Shown here in pieces: positions 1-5,810 of a DNA stretch of 5,810 nt. Where the stretch lies: contig JAJFTY010000095.1 of assembly GCA_021372695.1 (NCBI GenBank), positions 1 to 5,810 of the forward strand, given 5' to 3'. How positions within the stretch are numbered: the stretch's first letter is position 1; each line of letters begins with the position of its first letter. A program made the translations under genes and the position numbers. The notes under the pieces are model-generated. The model was not told where the DNA came from. It did no database searches and saw only the letters and a program-made list of their open reading frames with translations. Source of the DNA: Deltaproteobacteria bacterium. Its GTDB lineage: Bacteria; Desulfobacterota; Syntrophia; Syntrophales; UBA5619.

Positions 1-692
1 ACGCCTCCGCCCCCTGGACGCCCCTGGTCAAGCCCCTGGCGGAAAGCAGGCTTGCGCTGATCAGTTCGAGCGGGGCTTACCGCCGGGGCCAGATCCCGTT
101 CAAACCGGACAAGAACGACCTCACCTTCCGGGAGATCGCCGTGGAGACGGCCCCGTTCGACCTCCTGATCAGCCACGACTACTACGACCACAAGGACGCG
201 GAAAAAGACATCAACTGCGTCTTTCCCCTCGAACGGCTGCGGGAGCTCGCGGCCGAGGGGTTCATCGGCAGCCTGACCCCGTTCCATCTCACCTTCATGG
301 GCCGCATCTTCCGCAAGACCCAGTTTTTGGACGAGATGATCCCCGCGATGATCGCCCGCCTCAAGGCCATGGAGGCGGATCTCGTGCTGCTGGTGCCGGC
401 CTGACCGCTCTGCCATCAATCCGTGGGATTGATCGCCCGGGCCCTCGAAGAGGAAGGCATTCCAACCGTCTCCCTCTCCTGCGCCTACGACCTGACCGCG
501 CTCGTCAAGCCGCCGCGGAGCTTTTTCGTGAACTACCCGCTCGGCCACACGTCGGGCAAACCCTTCGACCGCGAGAACCAGAGGGCCATCCTGAAGGCGG
601 CCCTGGGCCGGGCCGGAGAGATCACGGTGCCCGGCACCATCCGGGCGCTTCCCTGCGAATGGGACGACCCGTCCTGGCTGGCCGGAGACTGA
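1..692 (+). CDS. Selenoprotein of the GrdB/PrdB (glycine/betaine/sarcosine/D-proline reductase) family, 5'-truncated, Sec at 402-404
   Basis: The frame is open from base 3 to the stop at 690-692 if the TGA at 402-404 is read as selenocysteine, giving 229 visible residues with Sec at residue 134. The flanking protein reads ADLVLLVPA-U-PLCHQSVGLIARALEEEGIPT, so the family sequence continues without a break and forms a UxxC redox motif (Sec134, Cys137). Upstream blocks such as LISSSGAYRRG, ISHDYYDHKDAEKDINCVFP and RLRELAAEGFIG, and downstream PPRSFFVNYPLGHTSGKP, fit the PrdB-like branch. PrdB is a subunit of about 240 residues, so perhaps 10-30 N-terminal residues are missing. In Clostridia, PrdB with the pyruvoyl subunit PrdA reduces D-proline to 5-aminovalerate. 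No PrdA or GrdA partner is visible here, so the substrate is unknown; a cytoplasmic selenol-dependent reductase is the safest reading. Both the Sec codon and the terminal stop are TGA. Family membership is confident, exact function is not. Confidence 0.9.
402..404 (+). other. In-frame UGA selenocysteine codon
   Basis: This TGA interrupts an otherwise continuous reading frame exactly where GrdB/PrdB-family selenoproteins carry Sec. The next three codons (Pro-Leu-Cys) complete a U-x-x-C motif, followed by His-Gln. Protein-level family similarity is strong on both sides in the same frame, which argues against a true stop or a pseudogene. Sec insertion needs SelA, SelB, SelC and SelD, which must be encoded elsewhere in the genome. 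Confidence 0.9.
405..440 (+). promoter_or_regulatory. Putative bacterial SECIS element
   Basis: Directly after the UGA the mRNA can form a perfect 8-bp stem, ATCAATCC (415-422) with GGATTGAT (426-433), closed by the 3-base loop GTG (423-425). The stem can extend below a C-C mismatch by two pairs (412-413 with 435-436). The loop begins 18 bases after the UGA and presents G then U, as bacterial SECIS apical loops recognised by SelB generally do. The distance and the presence of a loop G fit the known rules for bacterial SECIS elements; folding was done by eye only. Confidence 0.75.
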
Positions 693-749
693 CCAGCCAA
701 TGCACCATCAGCGCCGGGAGGAGAACCGGAAAGAAAGGCACGCGCACGG

Positions 750-2423
750 ATGAAGCTCTTTAAGTCGCTCGAGGGAGAGAAATTTCGGAGGCTGTTCCTC
801 TCATTCTTCGCCATTTCTTCCCTGCTGCCCCTACTCATCCTGATCTTCGTCAAAGAGAGCTACCTCCTTCCCGCCATCGTTGCGGACCGCAGCGGCACGC
901 TGGCCACCATCCTGAACTTCAGCGCCCTGATCATGCTCGTCTTCTCGCTGCTGAGCCTATTTCTGATGTTCCGCTGGATCCGCTCGTTAGAAAAACTCAC
1001 GGAGCAAATCCGGACCAAATCAGCGGAAGTCAGGAACGGGAAGAAGGAGTCTGCCGGCCAGGAGATCACGGTTTCGGACGCGATCCGTCCGCAGGCGGCC
1101 GATGCCGGCCGGAGCCCGCGGGAGGAAAGCGAGATCTGGAGTCTGGTCCGGTCGTTCAATGATATCTTCCATGTGGCAGCGGACCGGCTGGAGGAGAGCG
1201 AAGAGCTCAGGGAACTCATGGCCAACCTGATCGGGGTGGCCTCCGACTTCACCTCCGAACTGGAATTCAAACGCCTCTTTCCGAAGATCATCGGCCGGGT
1301 CACCGAGGTCATGGCGGTCGAACGCACCAGCCTTTACGTGATCGACTGGGACAACCGGCGCATCTGGACCAAGGTGGCCGAAGGGATCGACGCGATCACC
1401 CTGCCCCTGGGCAAGGGGATCAGCGGGCGTGTGGCCGAGACCGGGGAGACGATCAATGTGACGGACGCCTGGGAGCTTTCCTACTTCGACCGCTCCTTCG
1501 ATGAGCGCAACGATTTCAGGACCCGCTCGGTTCTCTGCCTCCCCGTCTGGGGCCGTGCAGGGAAAAGCCTCGGCGTCATCGAGGTCATGAACAAGAAAGG
1601 CGACGACCATTTCACGAGCAAGGACGAGGTTCTTCTCCGGGGCCTCGCCGCGCAGGTGGGGATCGCGCTCGAAAACTCCATGCTCGTCGACGAGCTCAAG
1701 ATCTCCTTCAACAGCTCGATCAGCACGCTCTCGACGATCGTCGATGCGCGGCATCCGCTGACCGCGGGCCACTCCCAGCGGGTGATGGAATACTCGATGC
1801 TCATCGCCGAAGAGATGCGGCTCGGCGAGAACGACGTCGAGGCGCTCCGGCTCGCCGCGCTTCTCCATGACATCGGCAAGATCGGGATCCGCGACGCGGT
1901 CCTGCTCAAGAATGGGCTTTTCACGACCGAGGAGCTGGAAGAGATGAAGAGCCATCCGGCCAAGACAAAATTGATTCTGGAGAAATTCCATTTTCCCCGA
2001 CATCTCCGATCCGTTCCAGATATCGCCTGCCACCACCATGAAAAGATTGACGGCAGCGGGTATCCGGATCAGGCGAGCGGCAGCGACCTTCCCCTCGGCT
2101 CCCGGATCATCGCGGTGGCTGATATGTTCGATGCCCTGACTTCGCGCCGGGACTATCCCAAATACCGGGGTGAGCGGACTCTGGGGTGCGACCCCATGCC
2201 CATGAATGAGGTGATCTCCCTTCTCCGGGAGGAGGCGGGAAGCCATCTGGCGCCGGAGGTCGTGGACGCCTTTCTCCGCCGCCTTCCCGATGCCCTTCTG
2301 CTCTTTCGCGGAGAACACTTCCCGCCGGAATATGTCGATGAGACGCTCCACGATGCCGGCGCCGATGGCGCCCGGCTTCATCCCCCGGCCGACGGCGGAG
2401 TGGTCCGCGACAATCAGGGTTGA
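750..2423 (+). CDS. Membrane-bound GAF/HD-GYP domain protein, probable cyclic-di-GMP phosphodiesterase
   Basis: 557 residues. Two membrane segments (about 15-34 and 53-75) flank an outside loop of under 20 residues, so there is no periplasmic sensor domain. Residues 76-150 look like a divergent HAMP: a basic first helix, then SEIWSLVRSFNDIF resembling the usual second helix, with a charged insert between. A GAF domain (about 161-310) ends with an NKFDE-type signature (N281, K282, F288, D292, E293). The HD-GYP domain (about 325-512) keeps the likely metal ligands H341, H373-D374, H402, H429-H430 and D458 and the HHEKIDGSGYP signature at 429-439, so it should hydrolyse c-di-GMP at the inner membrane. 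The ATG at 750 puts a basic stretch before the first helix. A purine-rich AAAGG near 735-739 is a weak ribosome site; a stronger GGGAGGAG (716-723) lies too far upstream. The gene follows the selenoprotein by 57 bases. The ligand of the GAF domain is unknown. Confidence 0.93.
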   Translation: MKLFKSLEGEKFRRLFLSFFAISSLLPLLILIFVKESYLLPAIVADRSGTLATILNFSALIMLVFSLLSLFLMFRWIRSLEKLTEQIRTKSAEVRNGKKESAGQEITVSDAIRPQAADAGRSPREESEIWSLVRSFNDIFHVAADRLEESEELRELMANLIGVASDFTSELEFKRLFPKIIGRVTEVMAVERTSLYVIDWDNRRIWTKVAEGIDAITLPLGKGISGRVAETGETINVTDAWELSYFDRSFDERNDFRTRSVLCLPVWGRAGKSLGVIEVMNKKGDDHFTSKDEVLLRGLAAQVGIALENSMLVDELKISFNSSISTLSTIVDARHPLTAGHSQRVMEYSMLIAEEMRLGENDVEALRLAALLHDIGKIGIRDAVLLKNGLFTTEELEEMKSHPAKTKLILEKFHFPRHLRSVPDIACHHHEKIDGSGYPDQASGSDLPLGSRIIAVADMFDALTSRRDYPKYRGERTLGCDPMPMNEVISLLREEAGSHLAPEVVDAFLRRLPDALLLFRGEHFPPEYVDETLHDAGADGARLHPPADGGVVRDNQG

Positions 2424-2441
2424 TGAACTCGCAAAAAAGTT

Positions 2442-2532
2442 GTCACCCCGGCGAACGCCGGGCTCCAGTGCTTCTCTGGTTCCCGGCTTTCACCGGGACG
2501 ACGTCTGGATGCCGGCTTTCGCCGGCATGACG
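2442..2532. repeat. Dispersed intergenic repeat with three tandem hairpins (REP/MITE-like)
   Basis: Three consecutive inverted repeats lie between the HD-GYP and oxidoreductase genes: CCCGGC/GCCGGG (2447-2462, loop GAAC), TCCCGG/CCGGGA (2481-2498, loop CTTTCA) and ATGCCGGC/GCCGGCAT (2509-2528, loop TTTC). The unit is bounded by GTCA at 2442-2445 and TGAC at 2528-2531, so the outer ends are also inverted. This matches the widespread proteobacterial intergenic element whose false translation reads PAFAGMT. It encodes no protein. It may stabilise or attenuate transcripts between the flanking genes. Only one copy is in the window, so dispersal is from general knowledge. Confidence 0.8.
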
Positions 2533-2552
2533 TTCATGCGGGTTTGGGACTC

Positions 2553-2581
2553 TTGACGAGCCCGGCAGGGTCGGATAGATT
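2553..2581 (+). promoter_or_regulatory. Candidate sigma-70-type promoter before the oxidoreductase gene
   Basis: TTGACG (2553-2558) lies exactly 17 bases before TAGATT (2576-2581). The first matches the -35 consensus at five of six positions, the second the -10 at four of six. Transcription would start near 2588, almost on the ATG at 2589. It sits just past the hairpin repeat, in the gap between two genes. It is a visual match only. Confidence 0.3.
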
Positions 2582-2588
2582 GGATTTC

Positions 2589-3866
2589 ATGCGAATGGAC
2601 AGGAGAACCCACTATGACGTGGTCGTGATCGGCGGCGGAGCGGCAGGCGTCGCCGCTGCTGTCGGCGCCCACAGCCGCGGCGCGCGAACGCTCCTGGTCG
2701 AGCGCTACGGATTTCTCGGCGGTGCGGCCGCCAACGCCAACGTGCCCTCCTACTGCGGATTTTATACCCCCGGCGATGCCGGTCGGCCGGTGGTGGGCGG
2801 CGTCGGCGCCGGCGTGATCGCGGAGCTCGCGAAGCTCGGGTTCGAGGTCGCGCCGATTCTCGCCCCCAGCGGCAACTGGATCATCCTGTGCGATCCCGAG
2901 GGGGTCAAGGTCGCGTTCGACCGCATCGCGGCGGAGCATGCCTTCGACTGCCGCCTGCACTGCACCCTGATCGGCGCGCACCGCTCCGGGGCGGCCGTCG
3001 AGGCCGTGACGCTGTTTGACCACGCGGGCCGCTTCGACGTCGAGGCTGCGGCCTTTGTCGACGCCTCGGGTGAGGCTGACCTGGGCTTTGCCGCCGGGGT
3101 TCCGTCGATGCGGGATCTGAACCCGCAGCGCGGCCGCCAGCTCGCATCTTTCCCCGTGCGGATCGGCGGCGTATCCCCGCAGGTTGACGTACGCCGGGAC
3201 GTGCCGGCGGAGGTGATGGCCCAGTTCCGGAACGACGATGCCGCGGGGGCCGTCCTTTCCCTCGGCGGCTATTTCCTGCGCCTGCCCCGTTCGAACGACC
3301 TGTGGTGGCGGGGCGTCGATCTCGCCACGGACGGCATCGACTCCGCCGACCTCGGAGTTGCCGAGCGCCGCGCGCGCGATCTCTCCTGGAGGTTTCTCGG
3401 ACTCCTCAGGACCCGCGTTCCCGGTTTCGAAAACGCCTACATCGCCGGGACAGGGCCGCGGCTGGGCATCCGCGACAGCCGGCAGTTGCAGACGCGCTAT
3501 CTGCTCACGGAAGACGACCTGCTCTCGGGCCGCACCCGCGACGACGGCATCGCCTGCGGCTCTTGGCCCGCCGAGCTCCACTCGGGCCTGGAGGAAGGTC
3601 CGGAGTTCAGGCCCGTGGGCGGGAGCGGCTTCTATCACATCCCCCTGCCGGCGCTCCGGGCCGCTCTCGTCGACAATCTCTGGCTCGGAGGCCGGGTGAT
3701 CGGCTGCGACGAGCAGGTCTACGGCTCCCTGCGCGTGATGGGCACCGCCTTCGCCACCGGACAGGCGGCCGGCGTTGCCGCGGCCCACTGCGCCGAAGGC
3801 GGCGCGCCGGACGATGCGGCCGCCGTCCGTGCCGAGCTCCTCCGCCAGGGGGCGATCCTCGGCTGA
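2589..3866 (+). CDS. FAD-dependent oxidoreductase (FAD_oxidored / PF12831-like)
   Basis: 425 residues from the ATG at 2589. An N-terminal Rossmann fold begins DVVVIGGGAAGVAAA with the G-x-G-x-x-G at residues 15-20, and E38 in LVERYGFLGG ends the second strand where it would bind the adenosine ribose of FAD. Near residues 291-309 is LGIRDSRQLQTRYLLTEDD, a variant of the family's 'GxRExR...LTxxD' block. The C-terminal NLWLGGRVIG and GTAFATGQAAGVAAA (about 363-397) form the second FAD-binding region typical of PF12831 proteins. No signal peptide, membrane segment or iron-sulphur cysteine cluster is visible, so it is probably cytoplasmic; the substrate cannot be told. An in-frame TTG at 2544 would add 15 residues (GLLTSPAGSDRLDF...) unlike the family, so ATG 2589 or 2595 is preferred. 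Codon use looks richer in GC than in the minus-strand neighbour. Confidence 0.88.
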   Translation: MRMDRRTHYDVVVIGGGAAGVAAAVGAHSRGARTLLVERYGFLGGAAANANVPSYCGFYTPGDAGRPVVGGVGAGVIAELAKLGFEVAPILAPSGNWIILCDPEGVKVAFDRIAAEHAFDCRLHCTLIGAHRSGAAVEAVTLFDHAGRFDVEAAAFVDASGEADLGFAAGVPSMRDLNPQRGRQLASFPVRIGGVSPQVDVRRDVPAEVMAQFRNDDAAGAVLSLGGYFLRLPRSNDLWWRGVDLATDGIDSADLGVAERRARDLSWRFLGLLRTRVPGFENAYIAGTGPRLGIRDSRQLQTRYLLTEDDLLSGRTRDDGIACGSWPAELHSGLEEGPEFRPVGGSGFYHIPLPALRAALVDNLWLGGRVIGCDEQVYGSLRVMGTAFATGQAAGVAAAHCAEGGAPDDAAAVRAELLRQGAILG

Positions 3867-3965
3867 AGTTCCGTCGCCGGCCAGAGGGCATTTTGACCCC
3901 GGTTGCACGGCGGACGAAAATGTGAGCGCCCCGCGTAACTCTCTGAATCACGCCGCATAGATAAG

Positions 3966-3997
3966 CCGGTTCGCCGCGGCGAACCGGAGCGAATTTT
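3966..3997 (+). terminator. Hairpin between convergent genes, probable terminator
   Basis: CCGGTTCGC (3966-3974) pairs perfectly with GCGAACCGG (3979-3987) around the tetraloop CGCG. On the + strand a short TTTT follows at 3994-3997, six bases past the stem. On the minus strand the stem is followed by CTTATCTATG, without a good U-tract. It sits in the 142-base gap between the 3' ends of the oxidoreductase and 7TM-HD genes, as expected of a terminator that may serve both sides. The weak T-run lowers confidence. Confidence 0.55.
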
Positions 3998-4008
3998 CGC
4001 CATATCCC

Positions 4009-5810
4009 TCAAGGGCCGGATCCCGGCTCCAAATCGACACCCGGATAGGCAATGCGGCTATGGTAGTAACTGCTGAGGGTTTCCAGGAAACTGCGGCCGA
4101 TGCGATCCATCTCCAGAAACGTGATGTCGCAGTCGGAAAATTGCCCATCCTGCGTTGCATCCACGGTTATTTTCTTGATGAGAGTGGTCAGCTGGTCCGG
4201 AGAGTGGTCGTTCAGGGTCCGCGCGGCTGCCTCGATGCCGTCCGCAAGCATGAGGATCGCCGCCGCTTTGGTCTGAGGTTTCGGGCCGTCGTAGCGGAAT
4301 GAATCCTCTTCAATTTTGATGTCTTTGTCGGATGCCTCCGCCTTGGCTTTCTCGTAGAAGAACCGCATCAGCCTTGTTCCGTGATGCTGGGGAATGAGAT
4401 CGGCCAGGGAGGCCGGAAGTTTTGCCCGTCTTGCCAGGACGATTCCGTCCTCCACATGTCCCTTGAGGAACCGGACGCTTTCCTGAGGGTCGATTCGGTC
4501 ATGGGGATTGGCCCCCCGCTGGTTCTCCACGAAATACTCGGGCCGGACGGCCTTGCCGATGTCGTGGTAGAGGGCGGCGATCCTCAGAAAAAGAGGGTTC
4601 AGGCCGATCGCCTTGGCGGCGCCCTCGCAGAGGGTTCCGACGGCGATGCTGTGGTTGTAGGTCCCGGGGGCCTTCAGGATGAGTTCTCGGATGAGCGGGA
4701 GATTGAGGCTGCCGAGTTCGGAGAGCCGGATCTCGGTCGTGATCATGAAGAGACGTTCACACAGGGGAATCGTAAATACCAGAAAGACGGCGTTCACGGG
4801 CCCTGATAGGAATGCCAGGGCGGCTCCGAATCCCCCGTTCATCAGATCCGGCTGTGCCTGTTTCATCAGCTGGAGGATGGCGAAAAAGACCACCGAGGCC
4901 AGCCCCAATTTGAATCCGGCTCCGATGATCCCGATCCGCTGCGTGACTTTTCGCATCACAAGGATTCCCGTGAGATTGGTCATCAGGATATAGAAAAAAC
5001 CGGAATAGTCCGACCCGGCGAACTGAGCCGCAAGGACCGTGAAAAAAACGAGGAAGAGCCATGCGCATCTCGTTTCCGCCAGCAGGGTGATCAGCATCGA
5101 GCCGTACGCAAAAGGCAGCAGGTAGAAGAAAGAGGACCTGTCGTTGAACGGCGGAAAGGGGAAACTCTGGCTTACGGATTCGCAGACGAACCATGAGGCC
5201 TTCAGCAGCACGAGATTTGCGGTCAGGACGAGGACCAGGAATCCCGCCAACCGGAGATAACCCCATTGTTCCGCCGGAACCAGCCGTACGAAAAAGACGA
5301 ACATGAACAGAAGGATGGCGACCAGTATCGCCATCCCCAGGGTTTGCCTGATCGAAGAGCCCTCCGGAGCCAATCTGCGCAGAGCCTCAATCTGGATCAG
5401 ATGATCCGGTCCGACCTCATCGCCCTGGCGAAGGACAACCTTGCCCTTTTTCAACTGGCGCAGGACATGGTCCACATTGTTTGCGTCCTGCTCCTGCCTC
5501 ATCTTTGTCCGCGTTTCATCGAATGCCAGATTGGGGGTGAGCAGGCCTTCTGCGAGGCGCAGGACGTGGGGTCGCCAAGCGGCAGAAACACCCGAATCCC
5601 CAATGACCTCATGGCGGAGATTGTCGCGCGCCTGTGCAAGCGTCGAGAGGGAGATCGCCGGCACGACCTCCAACTTTCCTGTCTGGATGTTCAACGCGAA
5701 GATATTCGTCTTTTTCGCCAGCATGCTGTCGTCGGCGACGATCATTGCCGAAAGACCGTCCTTCAGGAGGGCGACGAGCCGCTCCTCCAGGTCGGGATTG
5801 AACCTCTCCT
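4009..5810 (-). CDS. 7TM-HD family protein, PgpH-like, probable cyclic-di-AMP phosphodiesterase, N-terminus outside window
   Basis: The frame stays open upstream of the ATG at 5743-5745 to the window edge (ERFNPDLEERLVALLKDGLSA precedes it), so that ATG is internal and the gene is cut at its 5' end; about 600 residues are visible. Visible order: an extracytoplasmic HDED-type region (fragment residues 1-155), seven hydrophobic segments at about 158-176, 185-203, 226-243, 247-262, 269-284, 293-315 and 327-349, then a cytoplasmic HD domain. The HD domain has APGTYNHS (H386), YHDIGK (H415, D416), KGHVEDG (H451), QHHG (H475, H476) and LADGIEAAAR (D523). These match the metal ligands of Listeria PgpH, which hydrolyses c-di-AMP. 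The first membrane segment and start of the outer domain are missing. The C-terminus looks complete. Whether this homologue acts on c-di-AMP or another nucleotide is inferred. Confidence 0.92.
   Translation of the reverse strand, partial: ERFNPDLEERLVALLKDGLSAMIVADDSMLAKKTNIFALNIQTGKLEVVPAISLSTLAQARDNLRHEVIGDSGVSAAWRPHVLRLAEGLLTPNLAFDETRTKMRQEQDANNVDHVLRQLKKGKVVLRQGDEVGPDHLIQIEALRRLAPEGSSIRQTLGMAILVAILLFMFVFFVRLVPAEQWGYLRLAGFLVLVLTANLVLLKASWFVCESVSQSFPFPPFNDRSSFFYLLPFAYGSMLITLLAETRCAWLFLVFFTVLAAQFAGSDYSGFFYILMTNLTGILVMRKVTQRIGIIGAGFKLGLASVVFFAILQLMKQAQPDLMNGGFGAALAFLSGPVNAVFLVFTIPLCERLFMITTEIRLSELGSLNLPLIRELILKAPGTYNHSIAVGTLCEGAAKAIGLNPLFLRIAALYHDIGKAVRPEYFVENQRGANPHDRIDPQESVRFLKGHVEDGIVLARRAKLPASLADLIPQHHGTRLMRFFYEKAKAEASDKDIKIEEDSFRYDGPKPQTKAAAILMLADGIEAAARTLNDHSPDQLTTLIKKITVDATQDGQFSDCDITFLEMDRIGRSFLETLSSYYHSRIAYPGVDLEPGSGP

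Noticed and set aside
37..60. Sigma-54-like TGGC...TTGC sequence
   Set aside because: The spacing between the GG and GC elements is too long for a sigma-54 promoter, and it lies inside the coding region.
402..404. Pseudogene caused by a nonsense mutation
   Set aside because: The frame and conservation continue for 95 further residues, the TGA is in the family's known Sec position, and a SECIS-like hairpin follows.
690..692. Second TGA as another selenocysteine codon
   Set aside because: The family ends near here, no UxxC-type or other redox context follows, and I see no SECIS-like hairpin at the right distance downstream of it.
1020..2381. Long open frame on the minus strand opposite the HD-GYP gene
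   Set aside because: Its translation has no recognisable domain and is rich in low-complexity Arg, Asp, Gly and Pro. The opposite strand carries a clearly conserved multi-domain protein.
2442..2532. CRISPR array
   Set aside because: The repeats are inverted and unequal, with no regular spacers and no cas genes nearby.
2290..2556. Small + strand ORF across the HD-GYP 3' end and repeat
   Set aside because: Its C-terminal half is the known false translation of the repeat (MPAFAGMT), and the rest overlaps the HD-GYP gene in another frame.
2544..2588. TTG start at 2544 for the oxidoreductase
   Set aside because: The extra 15 residues are not like the family N-terminus, which begins just before the DVVVIGGG strand, and the extension lies across the candidate promoter just after the repeat.
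2490..3908. Long open frame on the minus strand opposite the oxidoreductase gene
   Set aside because: It is a product of high GC with few stops, starts outside the gene, and even reads through the hairpin repeat (giving MPAKAGIQ). The + strand protein has clear FAD-binding motifs.

Overview
The window carries parts or all of four protein-coding genes from a GC-rich bacterium. Selenocysteine use, a membrane HD-GYP protein, a 7TM-HD phosphodiesterase and a dispersed hairpin repeat of the 'PAFAGMT' type together suggest a Desulfobacterota (deltaproteobacterial) genome. That placement is inference from gene content and style; there is no marker gene, and Nitrospirota or NC10 remain possible.

Left part (1-692, + strand): the 3' portion of a selenoprotein gene of the GrdB/PrdB reductase family. 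An in-frame TGA at 402-404 would normally be taken as a stop, but the reading frame, family homology and redox motif continue through it as U-P-L-C-H-Q. A hairpin sits at the position expected of a bacterial SECIS element (415-433). After 57 bases comes a complete gene on the same strand (750-2423) for a two-TM, HAMP-like, GAF, HD-GYP protein, a probable cyclic-di-GMP phosphodiesterase. The two may be co-transcribed, but nothing else links their functions.

Middle part: a three-hairpin dispersed repeat (2442-2532) separates the HD-GYP gene from a FAD-dependent oxidoreductase gene (about 2589-3866, + strand). That gene is richer in GC and may have its own promoter directly before its start.

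Right part: a 142-base convergent gap with a strong hairpin (3966-3987) follows. Beyond it, on the minus strand, is a gene for a 7TM-HD protein of the PgpH type (4009 to beyond the right edge), a probable cyclic-di-AMP phosphodiesterase that lacks its N-terminus here.

The clearest non-routine content is the selenocysteine gene, which an ordinary gene caller would split in two. I see no CRISPR array, transposase, tRNA or rRNA. I do not see evidence for a wholly new multi-gene system. The selenoprotein without a visible partner subunit is the best candidate for undescribed biochemistry.
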